Of a DNA stretch of 64,000 nucleotides, positions 46,085 to 55,586 are shown piece after piece. This DNA comes from Stigmatella aurantiaca (GTDB lineage Bacteria > Myxococcota > Myxococcia > Myxococcales > Myxococcaceae), in contig NZ_FOAP01000007.1 in NCBI RefSeq assembly GCF_900109545.1, positions 62,001 through 126,000 of the forward strand, read 5' to 3'. Below the pieces are notes generated by a model. That model made no database searches. It was given only the letters and a program-made list of their open reading frames with translations, and was not told the DNA's origin. Position numbers and translations under genes: made by a program. Positions within the stretch are counted from its first letter, which is position 1; every line of letters begins with the position of its first letter.

Positions 46085-46653
46085 CGTGCCTCCGGGCGCC
46101 GGTAGGACGGGCGGAGCCGGTCCGCGAGCAGCGCGGACGCGCCCTTCCGGGGCTTGGAACGGGAAACCGCCGGGGACAGCCCCGGCACGCGTCCCTGGTT
46201 CAAGTGGCAGAGCGCCACCGCGAGCGCGTCGCTGGCGTCCGCCCTTTCAATGACGTCGATCTTCAGCAGGGTGCAGACCATGCGCGCGATGGCATCCTTG
46301 GCGCTGGCACCGCTGGCCCCCACGGAGCGCTTCACCCGGGCCGGGGCGTACTCGTGCACGGGCAGCCCCGCCTGGGCCGCCGCCAGCAGGGCCACGCCCC
46401 GGGCATGGCCCAGCACCAGGGCGCTGCGCGCGTTGCGGAAGGTGAAGACGCCCTCCACCGCCACCGACTCGGGCCGGTACTTCCGCAGCACGGCCGACAG
46501 CTCCACGTGCAGCACCATCAGGCGCTGGTGGAGCGGCGCGTCAGGGTCGACCTTGATGACACCATGGCCCAGGTGCACGAGCTGGCCCCGCCGCTCCTCC
46601 ACGACGCCATAGCCCATGAACCGGCTGCCAGGATCAACCCCCAGGACACGCAA
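46081..46653 (-). CDS. ruvC: Holliday junction resolvase RuvC
   Basis: 190 residues from a TTG at 46653 (RVLGVDPGSRFMGYGVVEE), with GAGGGAG upstream; an ATG-initiated longer frame has no support. Acidic catalytic residues are visible: Asp in GVDPGS, Glu in VAVEGVFTFRN, and the ADASDALAVALCH cluster. As a dimer it cuts Holliday junctions symmetrically. The C-terminus has a basic extension (SRSKPRKGASALLADRLRP) longer than in E. coli. It is 83 bp after yebC and overlaps ruvA, forming the conserved yebC-ruvC-ruvA order. Confidence 0.94.
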   Translation of the reverse strand: MRVLGVDPGSRFMGYGVVEERRGQLVHLGHGVIKVDPDAPLHQRLMVLHVELSAVLRKYRPESVAVEGVFTFRNARSALVLGHARGVALLAAAQAGLPVHEYAPARVKRSVGASGASAKDAIARMVCTLLKIDVIERADASDALAVALCHLNQGRVPGLSPAVSRSKPRKGASALLADRLRPSYRRPEAR

Positions 46654-46736
46654 GTGGCTCTCCCTCAGGACAACGAAACGGGTGTTCAGCCCTTGTAACG
46701 CGTGGGCGGGGCCGCTGTCGATTCCCCTCCCGGCGG

Positions 46737-47483
46737 CTACTGCAGCGACTCCATCAGCGCCTCGTCGATCTCGAAGTTCGCGTGGACGTTCTGCACGTCG
46801 TCGTTGTCCTCCAGCGTGTCCATCAGCTTGAGCATCTTCCGGGCGTTGTCCCCGTCGAGCTTGACCGTGGTCTGCGGGAAGAAACTCCACTTCTGCTCGC
46901 CCAGCGGCAGCCCCGCGGCCTCCAGGGTGGTGGCCACCGTGTGCAGGTCCACCGGGGCGGTGCGCACCTCGAAGCCATCGGCGCCTTGGGGGACCACGTC
47001 CTCCGCGCCCGCCTCGATGGCCTTCTCCATCACCTGGTCCTCGGTCGGCCCGGGCTTCACGGTGATGACGCCCTTCTTGTGGAACATCCAGCCCACCGCG
47101 CCCTCGGTGCCCAGGTTCCCGCCCCCCTTGTTGAAGAGGATCCGGACGTCACTGGCGGTGCGGTTGCGGTTGTCCGTGAGGCACTCGACCATGACGGCGA
47201 CACCGCCCGGCCCATAGCCCTCGTACGTCACCTCCTCGTAGCTCTCGCCTTCCAGCTCGCCGGTGCCCTTCTTGACGGCGCGGGCGACGGTGTCGCTGGG
47301 CATGTTCGCCTCGCGGGCCGCGGCGATGGCGGCGCGCAGGCGGGCGTTGCCATCCGGATTGCCACCGCCCAGGCGCGCCGCGACGGTGATTTCCTTGATG
47401 ACCTTCGTGTACAGCTTGCCCTTGCTCGCGCCCATGGCTGCCTTCTGGCGCTTGATTTTCGACCACCGATTATGACCGGACAT
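46737..47483 (-). CDS. yebC: YebC/PmpR family protein (translation or transcription factor)
   Basis: 248 residues, family-typical length. The start MSGHNRWSKIKRQKAAMGASKGKLYTKV is diagnostic, as are ANMPSDTVARAVKKGTGE, YEGYGPGGVAVMVECLTDNRNRT and the VGWMFHKKG central strand. YebC proteins were first described as transcriptional regulators of ruv and quorum genes; recent work on relatives points to relief of ribosome stalling. It precedes ruvC-ruvA on the same strand. A hairpin overlaps the region just before its ATG (see 47490-47506). Confidence 0.93.
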   Translation of the reverse strand: MSGHNRWSKIKRQKAAMGASKGKLYTKVIKEITVAARLGGGNPDGNARLRAAIAAAREANMPSDTVARAVKKGTGELEGESYEEVTYEGYGPGGVAVMVECLTDNRNRTASDVRILFNKGGGNLGTEGAVGWMFHKKGVITVKPGPTEDQVMEKAIEAGAEDVVPQGADGFEVRTAPVDLHTVATTLEAAGLPLGEQKWSFFPQTTVKLDGDNARKMLKLMDTLEDNDDVQNVHANFEIDEALMESLQ

Positions 47484-47489
47484 GGGAGT

Positions 47490-47506
47490 GTCGCCCCTCG
47501 GGCGAC
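47490..47506 (-). promoter_or_regulatory. Hairpin covering the yebC ribosome-binding region
   Basis: On the RNA, GTCGCCC-GAG-GGGCGAC forms a perfect 7-bp stem with a 3-nt loop 6 nt before the yebC ATG. The purine-rich GAGGGG that would serve as Shine-Dalgarno lies in the loop and 3' arm. It could limit translation of yebC or end transcription from the upstream gene. Confidence 0.4.
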
Positions 47507-47558
47507 TTCTCCCTTAACCCCACCCGCCGAGTCAAACTTTGTCGGACACGCGCAGGGC

Positions 47559-48824
47559 CTAGGCCGCCGGGATCCGGGGCCGCTTGGGGAAGCTCAGGAT
47601 GAGGGGAGGACTCTGTGGCGCAGCCGCCTCCCCGGCCTCCTCGTCCAGCGGCTCGCCGTCGATGGTCTCCTCGGCCTCTTCGCCGGTGGCCGCCGCGGCC
47701 TCCTCGTCCACGAAGATCGGCAGCTCGTCCCCGCCGTCGTCGCCCGAGAGCATCATGTCCAGGGCATCCGCCGCCGTCAGGAAGAGGCTCGGGGCGGCCG
47801 GAGGACGCTCGCGCTCCTCCACGTGGCTGGCGGGCATGAGCACCCCCAGCGAGAACAGCTGGGTGATGGCCTCGTACGCGATGACCTCCGCGAAGCGGCT
47901 CTCCAGCAGCACCGCGCGCACCACGCGCCGGCCGTCGAAGAGGCGCACCAGGGCGATGATGTCGTCCGGCAGCGTGGCGAGGTGCTCGGACAGGCGCGCG
48001 AAGTCCACCGTCAGCCGCGCGGCCAGCGGCACGCCCACCTCTCGCAGCTTCTCGAACCGCTCCAGCGCGGGCAGCACCTGCTCACTCAGGAAGGGCAGGT
48101 CCATCAGCAGCGAGCCCCGGTGCAGCTCGGGCCCGAAGGAGACCGCGTACACCCCGCTGCCAAAGCCCAGCAGGCGCCGGAACGCCGTCACCCCGCGCTC
48201 GCCCTGAAAGGCCGCATCCACCACGTAGCCGCCGCGGAACGCGAAGAAGCCCTCGTTGTCCTTGAGCACCACCCGGCCCGAGCGCGCCCCGGTGAGCAGC
48301 GCGCGCGCAATGTGCGTCAGCGGCAGCCGGGCCGCGTGGGCCTCATAGGCCATCTCCGAGGCGCGGCGGCCGGCCTTCAGCCGCGCCAGGGCCACCACGT
48401 CCTGCACCCGCACGGGCTTGGGCAGGTAGTCGTCCGCGCCCACCGTGCTCGCGAGCTCCGGGTGGAACGGCTCGCGCTTGGAGGAGAGCAGCAGCACCGG
48501 CACCAGCGCCGTGCGCACCTCGGCGCGCAGCTTCTCGCAGAACAGAAAGCCGTCCAGCCCCTCCAGCTGGGTCTCGGCCACGACGAGGTGCGGGGGCGCC
48601 GGGAGGGCCGCCAGTTCCTCCAGGGCCGCCTCGGCCGTGGAGACCACCGTCACCTCGAAGCCCGCCTCGGCCAGGGCTGTTCCCAGCTGGGACTGGTACG
48701 GAGCGTCTGGCTCCACCAGCATCACCCGTGGAGACTTGCCCCGGCGGGTACGGGGACTCAGCCCTGCGGCGCCCGGGCTGGAAGCAGGCTCGATAATGGC
48801 CGCGCGAGAGGAACGAGCGCCCAT
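47559..48824 (-). CDS. Pseudo-receiver/DUF4388 regulatory protein
   Basis: About 421 residues. Residues 30-150 form a receiver fold (RVMLVEPDAPYQSQLGTALAEAGFEV; LPKPVRVQDVV with the conserved Lys). The usual phospho-acceptor Asp is replaced: VVAETQLEGLDG has Glu84 where Asp is expected. From about residue 160, YEAHAARLPLTHIARALLTGARSGRVVLKDNEG fits DUF4388, a module linked to myxobacterial motility and development regulators. An acidic low-complexity tail follows (DEEAAAATGEEAEETIDGE). ATG at 48824 has GAGGG upstream. A Glu receiver is often constitutively active or phosphorylation-independent. It is 75 bp upstream of yebC. Confidence 0.78.
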   Translation of the reverse strand: MGARSSRAAIIEPASSPGAAGLSPRTRRGKSPRVMLVEPDAPYQSQLGTALAEAGFEVTVVSTAEAALEELAALPAPPHLVVAETQLEGLDGFLFCEKLRAEVRTALVPVLLLSSKREPFHPELASTVGADDYLPKPVRVQDVVALARLKAGRRASEMAYEAHAARLPLTHIARALLTGARSGRVVLKDNEGFFAFRGGYVVDAAFQGERGVTAFRRLLGFGSGVYAVSFGPELHRGSLLMDLPFLSEQVLPALERFEKLREVGVPLAARLTVDFARLSEHLATLPDDIIALVRLFDGRRVVRAVLLESRFAEVIAYEAITQLFSLGVLMPASHVEERERPPAAPSLFLTAADALDMMLSGDDGGDELPIFVDEEAAAATGEEAEETIDGEPLDEEAGEAAAPQSPPLILSFPKRPRIPAA

Positions 48825-48985
48825 GGGGTTTCCCTCGGAAAAGTCTGTCCCCATTGTCCACGGAACTGTGCTTTCGAGGAAGCTCCCGAGACACTTTTTT
48901 AACGTGAAGTTCCCGTGTGTCCGGAATCAGGCGAGTCCTGAGGGAAAGGTCGACGCGAGCGATGTGCGGCGTATGGTGGGGCCGT

Positions 48986-49648
48986 ATGACGCACCCCGCC
49001 TTCCGGTTTCTGCTCTTCCTGGTCCTGTCGACTCCCGCCCTCGCGCAGGAACGGTCGTCCCCCCGTTCCGAGAGGTGGTCCTTCGGTGCCGTGGTGGCCC
49101 CCGTAACGATGCCCGAGGGGATGACCTCACTGTGTGGGTATGTAGGCGTCCCCGAGATGGGGGCGGGCTTCCGCCAGGGGCTGGAGGGGCTGGAGCTGGA
49201 GGCGAAGGCGAAGCTGGACTACTTCCGGCTGGCCGGCATCTTCGAGGTGGGCGCGCGCCGGCAGGTGCTGGCCTCGGAGACGGCGGCCCTGGCCCCCACG
49301 CTGAGCCTGGGGCTGGTGCTCAACTCGGGCACCGACTACCTGGACGAGGAGAACTTCGGCGGCGTGTTGCTGCGGCTCTCCCCCGGCCTGGTAGCAGGGT
49401 GGCGCGCCGGGGAGACGGTGGTCCTGGTGGGGCTGGTGGACGTGCCCATCGACATCGGCCTGAGCCCCACGGGGGCCTGGCGCATCCAGAACCTGGTGGG
49501 CGGAGGCCCGGAAATCTACCTCGGCCAGGGCGTGACGCTGCTGCTCTCCGGACAGATTGGCCTGGAACACTTCCGGGAAGACCGCCACGACTGGAACACG
49601 CGCCTGGCCTACCAGATCCGGCTGGGCATCGGCTCGCGCATGTTCTGA
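48986..49648 (+). CDS. Putative outer-membrane protein
   Basis: 220 residues. Signal peptide MTHPAFRFLLFLVLSTPALA, then strand-turn-strand pattern (WSFGAVVAPVTMPEGMTSLCGYVGVPEMGAGFRQGL; LDYFRLAGIFEVGARRQV; PTLSLGLVLNSGTDYL) and a C-terminal RLGIGSRMF ending in Phe, as in outer-membrane barrels. I do not recognise a family. The gene stands alone, divergent from the DUF4388 gene over 161 bp, and ends 18 bp from the convergent DUF4406 gene, with the palindrome GCCCGCGGGC (49654-49663) between them. Confidence 0.6.
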   Translation: MTHPAFRFLLFLVLSTPALAQERSSPRSERWSFGAVVAPVTMPEGMTSLCGYVGVPEMGAGFRQGLEGLELEAKAKLDYFRLAGIFEVGARRQVLASETAALAPTLSLGLVLNSGTDYLDEENFGGVLLRLSPGLVAGWRAGETVVLVGLVDVPIDIGLSPTGAWRIQNLVGGGPEIYLGQGVTLLLSGQIGLEHFREDRHDWNTRLAYQIRLGIGSRMF

Positions 49649-49666
49649 GCGCTGCCCGCGGGCCCC

Positions 49667-50047
49667 TCAACCACAGCCCGGCACGTCCTCCAGCCGGGAG
49701 AAGACCTGCTTGCCCAGGGCCCGCGCGGTCCGCACCATGTCGTCCGCGCCCTGTGAGGGGCCGCCGATGCGCAGGCACGCATCACACTTCGGCAGGAGCC
49801 GGTGCGCGATGGGGTGGAAGATCTCGTTGAAGATCTCATCTCCGATGCGCTGAGAGCCCGCCGCGTCCACCAGCGGCAGCGCGAACCACTCGCCCAGCAC
49901 CGGCAGGTGGCCCGCCCGGTAGAGCTTCAGGGCCACCTCCGTCATCGCCTGGACGTTGGCGTGAATCTTCGCGGGCTCATCGTTCGTCCCGGACCGGTAG
50001 GGGCCAGCGACGAGGATCATCAAGGGCTGTACGGAACGCGTTTCCAT
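49667..50047 (-). CDS. DUF4406 / nucleoside 2-deoxyribosyltransferase-like protein
   Basis: 126 residues. MILVAGPYRSGTNDEPAKIHANVQAMTEVALKLYRAGHLPVLGEWFALP is the typical opening of DUF4406 proteins, which have a nucleoside 2-deoxyribosyltransferase fold (GPYRSG nucleotide loop). A later IGGPSQGADDMVRTARALGKQVF carries the second half of the site. A role in nucleoside or nucleotide-sugar salvage is possible; the reaction is unproven. ATG at 50047 gives a short leader; an internal ATG at 50020 is also possible. Confidence 0.7.
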   Translation of the reverse strand: METRSVQPLMILVAGPYRSGTNDEPAKIHANVQAMTEVALKLYRAGHLPVLGEWFALPLVDAAGSQRIGDEIFNEIFHPIAHRLLPKCDACLRIGGPSQGADDMVRTARALGKQVFSRLEDVPGCG

Positions 50048-50118
50048 GAGCGTGAACCTATCTCCACCGGCTCACAACGCACGAAGACATCCAGCGTCTC
50101 TCCCCCGCTTGACGTCCG

Positions 50119-52068
50119 CTAAGGACGCGGCGGGGGCGGCGTCTGGCGCGCGAGGAAGGCCAGCGCCGTGTGGCGGACATCTCCGTTGGGATCATTCTGG
50201 CCCGCCCAGGACAGCAAGGGCCCGGCGCTGGGCAGATTCAGGAGGTTCGAGCCCAGCAGGCGCACCACCTCGATGCGCACCGCGCCCACGGTGTCGGTGC
50301 GCAGGGTGCGCTCCAGGGCGGGCATCAGGGGCGGCAAGGGCCGGAAGCTGCTGGCGAAGATGGCCGCGCGGCGCACCTCGGGAACGGGGTCCTCCAGCAT
50401 GCTCGCGGACAGCATCTGATCGGCGGCGGGGCCCGGAATGAGGCGCAGCGCCTCCACGGCGGCCTCGCGCACCACGGCGGAGGCGTCTCGCAGCGCCTCC
50501 TGGATGGTGGGCAGCGCGAGCGGGTGCGCGCTGTTGGCCAGGGCCCGAAGCTGGAGGGCCCGCGCCTCGGGCGTGGGCGCGGTGGCCACCGCGTCCTTCA
50601 GCTCGCGCAGCAGCGTGTCCGCCGAGGGGTCCTTCTGGGTCTCCAGGTTCCGCGCGGCATTGCCCAGCGCGAGCGTGGCCGTGCTCCGCAAGTCCTCCTC
50701 ACCGCTCTGGGCGAGCTGCCGCAGCGCCGTGAGCCCCTCCTGCGTGGGCTTCTCCACCACGCCCAGCCCCGCCGCGGCATCCACCCGGACCGCGGTGGGC
50801 AGTTGCTCATCCAGGACCACCTGCCCCAGGGCCTGCACGGCCTCCGGCGTGCTGGCCGCGGAGAGCGAGCCAATGAGGCTGCTGTACGTGTTGCGGTCCT
50901 TCTCGCCCCGCAGGAGCGCGGGCACCTGGGCGGCCGCCCCGGGCTCCAGCGTGAAGAGGGCGCGCATCCGGTTCATGAGCTGAGAGGTCGCCTGCCCCCG
51001 CTCGTTCTCGCCCGGGGGTAGCTTGCGCAGGTCCCCGACGAGGTCCGCCAGTTGCGCGCCGCCCACGAGGCGCCGCAGCTCCGCCTGGGGGTCCTCGGGC
51101 GCAAACACCTGGGTGGCCAGCGAGGCGGTGGCCAGTTGCTGCCGCCGCGCCTCCAACGAGCCAATGAGCAACGGCACACTGCGCACTGCCGTCCGGGTGA
51201 GCTGCACCTGCCCCTCGCCCCGCACCGTGGGAAGCCCCTCACCGGAGCTGACCGACACCTGCTCCCGGCTCGAGACCGACACGGGCCAGCCCTCCTCGCC
51301 CAGGAGGAACGAGGCCGAGGCATCCACGGTGATGCGCACACTGGCGTCCAGGTTCTGCAGCCCGCTGGGCGAGGCCATCCGGAGGTAGCGCTCCTTGGTC
51401 TTCTCGTACTTCCGCGCGCCCGGCACCTGCCGGTACTGGGCGGCGTACAGCCCGGTGACATCCAGTTCCTGCGCAGGCCATGCCTCCTTGGGCACGTTGG
51501 GCGTGACGAACTGGGTGGAGGCCACCAGCGTGCGCAGGAAGTTCTGCGTTACCGGATCCAGATTCCGCTCGAAGTGCCCCAGCAGCGCCGCGCCCTGACG
51601 GTTGAACGTCACGTAGAAAGGCGCCTGCAGGTGGGCCAGCATCAGCGGACGTGACTTCGCATCGAGCGCGTCCTGGCCTTCCGCCTCGAAGGTGAGCCGG
51701 TCCGAGCGGAGCTGGAACTGCGCCTCCAGACGGTCCCCCTGGCCGCCCACCACCGCCATGGACAGCTCTCCGTCCAGCGCCAGGTGCAACGAGGGCGAGG
51801 TGCTCGCGCCTTGCTGGCCGAAGGTGACCTTCTGCTCGGCGGAGAGGGTGTAGACGAACTGGGTGCCCGCGGACCAGGTCCGGACACGCCCCTCGCTGGA
51901 AACGGCCCCTGCCCCCTGCTGCGCCGGAGCGGCCGGAGGCGCCGTCACCGCGGCCGGAGCGGCCGGAGGCTCCGCGGGGGAGGACTCCTTCGCCAGGGTC
52001 CAATAGACACCGGAGCCCAGGAGCAGGACCGCGGAGAGGGAGGGCACGAGCCAACGGCGGTCGAACAC
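50119..52068 (-). CDS. Exported HEAT-repeat protein with beta-barrel N-domain (lipid-transfer-like)
   Basis: About 649 residues. N-terminal signal or anchor (RRWLVPSLSAVLLLGSGVYW), a Pro/Ala linker, then about 250 residues of beta-rich sequence (TWSAGTQFVYTLSAEQKVTF; LHLALDGELSMAVVGG; FYVTFNRQGAALLGHFERNLDPVTQNFLRTLV). From about residue 330 HEAT-like helical pairs follow (EAVQALGQVVLDEQLPTAVRVDAAAGLGV; TIQEALRDASAVVREAAVEALRLI). A barrel followed by a helical repeat domain resembles large lipid-transfer proteins (vitellogenin N-domain type). GTG at 52068 is chosen because GAGGTTCTTTC precedes it and an earlier frame would start inside a terminator hairpin. Confidence 0.7.
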   Translation of the reverse strand: MFDRRWLVPSLSAVLLLGSGVYWTLAKESSPAEPPAAPAAVTAPPAAPAQQGAGAVSSEGRVRTWSAGTQFVYTLSAEQKVTFGQQGASTSPSLHLALDGELSMAVVGGQGDRLEAQFQLRSDRLTFEAEGQDALDAKSRPLMLAHLQAPFYVTFNRQGAALLGHFERNLDPVTQNFLRTLVASTQFVTPNVPKEAWPAQELDVTGLYAAQYRQVPGARKYEKTKERYLRMASPSGLQNLDASVRITVDASASFLLGEEGWPVSVSSREQVSVSSGEGLPTVRGEGQVQLTRTAVRSVPLLIGSLEARRQQLATASLATQVFAPEDPQAELRRLVGGAQLADLVGDLRKLPPGENERGQATSQLMNRMRALFTLEPGAAAQVPALLRGEKDRNTYSSLIGSLSAASTPEAVQALGQVVLDEQLPTAVRVDAAAGLGVVEKPTQEGLTALRQLAQSGEEDLRSTATLALGNAARNLETQKDPSADTLLRELKDAVATAPTPEARALQLRALANSAHPLALPTIQEALRDASAVVREAAVEALRLIPGPAADQMLSASMLEDPVPEVRRAAIFASSFRPLPPLMPALERTLRTDTVGAVRIEVVRLLGSNLLNLPSAGPLLSWAGQNDPNGDVRHTALAFLARQTPPPPRP

Positions 52069-52098
52069 GAAAGAACCTCGGAACTCCGAAAGGAAAAC

Positions 52099-52127
52099 CA
52101 CGGTGGCGGAAGCCTCCCGCCACCGTG
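52099..52127 (-). terminator. Intrinsic terminator between secreted-protein and HEAT-repeat genes
   Basis: Perfect 11-bp stem CACGGTGGCGG/CCGCCACCGTG with a 7-nt loop. On the minus strand it is followed by GTTTTCCTTTC, a U-rich tail. This is the clearest Rho-independent terminator in the window. It lies 14 nt after the stop of the 52141-53442 gene and 31 nt before the HEAT gene, so the downstream gene may depend on read-through or its own promoter. Confidence 0.65.
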
Positions 52128-52140
52128 AGGGACCTACCGC

Positions 52141-53442
52141 CTACTCCATCTGGCAAGGCATATCGGGCAGATAGTAGAGGCTGTCCACGCTCTGGTCCGT
52201 GGGGGCCCGCAGGCAGCTTCCGCCGCCGCCACCCCAGCCGCCGCCACCACCACCGCCACCGCCGCCACCGCCCGTGTCTCCCCCACCGCCCGTGCCATCC
52301 AGCGTGCCCGTGCCGCCCACCGGAGCACCGTACGAGCAGGTGAAGTTGAGCGGCACCGCGCTGGTGGCGTTGTAGAGCGTCCAGCTCTTCGTCATGCCGC
52401 TCCACTTGGCGATGGTGAGCGAGAACTTCTTCTTGATGAACAGGAGCTTGATCTTGATGAACGCCTTCAAGCTGCCGGACAGGGTGTTGACGGTGAAGTC
52501 CGACTTGAGGTTCCAGTCCATGGTGCTGCAGCCGGTGGACACCAGCTGCGCGGTGACCGGCAGGCTCGCGCCGATGAGCGTCAGGTTGCCCTCCACGCCC
52601 AGGCTCGCCACGGAGATGCCCACCGCCGCGCTCGCGGCCACGTAGACGTTGCCCTTGGGGGTGGCGATGAGCTTCGCCACGGTGGGGGCCATGGAGCCGG
52701 TGACCTTGATGCCCGCGTTGCCGTTGAGCGACGCCGTCACCGTCACCGGGATGAACATGATGGGGAAGCTCTTGCTCGCCGACTTGAACGTGCGGTTGAA
52801 GAGCTGGTCCTCGTACAACGTGCCGGAGAGCAGATCCTTCGAGTAGATCTGCGAGCCCATCACGTACACTTTGACATTGGCGCCCACGAAGGCGTTCTGC
52901 TGGGCGGTGCCCGAGGCCCGGGCGCGCAAGAGCTCTGTCTGCCCGGAGCCGAACACCTTGCCCCAGACCTTGCCCTCGGCCACCGCGTCGAGCTTCGCGC
53001 CCGCGCTGGCCGTGGCCGGCAGGCCGTTGAGGGACGCGTCGATGACGTAGCCCGCGCCGAACGTGCTGTTGCCGAAGCCGTCGTCCTTGTGGAACGCCTT
53101 GCTGAACGGCTGGTCGCCGGGGCTGCTCGCGTTGGGGTCCACCTGGACGCCCGGAGGCTCCGTCGCGAGGTCCGCATCCTGCGTCTGGCCCTCGTCGTTG
53201 AAGACGTGCGGATCCGGGTCTCCGGACTCCATGCCCGTGGTGCAGACGCCGATGCAGTCCTGATACAGCGCCTGGTTCATCTCGTTGTTGATCTGCACCA
53301 CGGTGTACGGATCCCCGTACACGCTGGTGCCGTCATCCATGACGATTTCTCGCTCATAGGCGATGCGCGCCTGCGCCGGGCCGGACAGGCCCAGCGACGC
53401 CATCGTTCCGATCAATGCAACCTTGGGGGATAGACGGGACAT
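52141..53442 (-). CDS. Secreted protein with Gly-rich C-terminal tract
   Basis: 433 residues. Signal peptide MSRLSPKVALIGTMASLGLSGPAQA. Beta-rich body (IDASLNGLPATASAGAKL; FPIMFIPVTVTASLNGNAGIKV; VYVAASAAVGISVASLGVEGNLTLIGASL) with few cysteines (IGVCTTG, STGCST). Near the C-terminus is a long run of glycines with isolated Trp/Asp, then SCLRAPTDQSVDSLYYLPDMPCQME. I do not recognise a family. Internally similar GxxVKVTG/GNV strands suggest a repeat-built beta-solenoid or barrel. It is upstream of the HEAT gene and separated by an intrinsic terminator. Confidence 0.65.
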   Translation of the reverse strand: MSRLSPKVALIGTMASLGLSGPAQARIAYEREIVMDDGTSVYGDPYTVVQINNEMNQALYQDCIGVCTTGMESGDPDPHVFNDEGQTQDADLATEPPGVQVDPNASSPGDQPFSKAFHKDDGFGNSTFGAGYVIDASLNGLPATASAGAKLDAVAEGKVWGKVFGSGQTELLRARASGTAQQNAFVGANVKVYVMGSQIYSKDLLSGTLYEDQLFNRTFKSASKSFPIMFIPVTVTASLNGNAGIKVTGSMAPTVAKLIATPKGNVYVAASAAVGISVASLGVEGNLTLIGASLPVTAQLVSTGCSTMDWNLKSDFTVNTLSGSLKAFIKIKLLFIKKKFSLTIAKWSGMTKSWTLYNATSAVPLNFTCSYGAPVGGTGTLDGTGGGGDTGGGGGGGGGGGGWGGGGGSCLRAPTDQSVDSLYYLPDMPCQME

Positions 53443-53745
53443 GAGGTGGGGGACCCCTCTTTGGGTGGTTTCCTGGGATGGCAGGTGGGTGTGGGTAGAC
53501 CCTGACTGCGGGCCTTCCGGCGCCGCCCCGGAAGCGTATGAAACCCCAGAATTACAAAAATAAGCAACATTTCTATTAGTCCTGCTATCCCCTACCCCCT
53601 TGCTCGCCCATCAGCCCACGTAGACACACATGCTTCGTGTGACGGGAGGGCTGGGGGTTCTTGCTTGGAAATGGACACCCTCTCCCCCGCGTCCCCGAGC
53701 ACCCGGGGCCCCTGGGCCATGCTCCCGCGCCCAAGGAGAGCCCTG
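53443..53745. other. 303-bp divergent intergenic region, AT-rich core
   Basis: The centre (53545-53590; aaccccagaattacaaaaat...) is unusually AT-rich and should carry the promoters of the Gly-rich secreted protein (minus) and the sorbosone-dehydrogenase-like gene (plus). No perfect -35/-10 pair stood out. No gene is seen. Confidence 0.4.
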
Positions 53746-55068
<1,323 letters not shown>

Positions 55069-55070
55069 GC

Positions 55071-55085
55071 GCCCCTCACTGGGGC
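55071..55085. terminator. Hairpin between convergent stop codons
   Basis: Stem GCCCC/GGGGC with loop TCACT spans the stop of the small Cys-rich gene, just past the sorbosone dehydrogenase-like stop. Short but GC-only. Confidence 0.35.
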
Positions 55086-55318
55086 AACGGAGCCTGCCGG
55101 GGCGTCCCCATCAGCTCCAGGGTGCGCGCCGCGATCCTCACGAGCAGCCCGGCACACGGCTCACACAACCCGCCACAACAGCCGGGCCAGCGGCCTTCCG
55201 GCTCTCGAATCAACGGGCGGACGCACGCCCAGTAATGGCTGGGGAGTTGAAACTCCTCACACGCCTGGGCGAGCGCGTCGTCGAAGGCAAGCGGGGGCGC
55301 GGCGGACACGCCCGCCAC
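55076..55318 (-). CDS. Small Cys-rich conserved protein
   Basis: 80 residues. The pattern YWACVRPLIREPEGRWPGCCGGLCEPCAGLLVRIAARTLELMG recalls small myxobacterial proteins of unknown role. The CCGGLCEPC cluster with an upstream Cys could bind zinc or an iron-sulfur cluster. Start is GTG at 55318, with GGGGTAGG before it; a second GTG lies 9 nt downstream. No signal peptide. Function unknown. Confidence 0.55.
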   Translation of the reverse strand: MAGVSAAPPLAFDDALAQACEEFQLPSHYWACVRPLIREPEGRWPGCCGGLCEPCAGLLVRIAARTLELMGTPRQAPLPQ

Positions 55319-55539
55319 CCTACCCCGTGCCCCCGGCCAGGACGATGGGAGCGAGTCATCTTGCCCCAGGGGTGTTCACACGGACCCAGGGCTTCCCCCC
55401 GGGTGATGACAGCCGTCCCCAGGGTGATGGCTGCGGTCACCACTTCGCAGAACCTTTCACCCAGGAACACGGTAAAAACATGATATCCATTGAAAAACTG
55501 TAACCGGCATACGAATTGCTTCCGGCGCGCACCGGGAAC

Positions 55540-55557
55540 GGGGGGGGCAAGCCCCCC
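55540..55557 (+). promoter_or_regulatory. G-rich leader hairpin of the ricin/thaumatin gene
   Basis: The leader sequence GGGGGGC-AA-GCCCCCC forms a very stable stem about 30 nt before the GTG start. It could slow ribosome entry, protect the 5' end or end transcription early. The preceding 180 bp show no other gene. Confidence 0.35.
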
Positions 55558-55586
55558 TCTCATCACCCCATCGTCAGGAGCGAATC

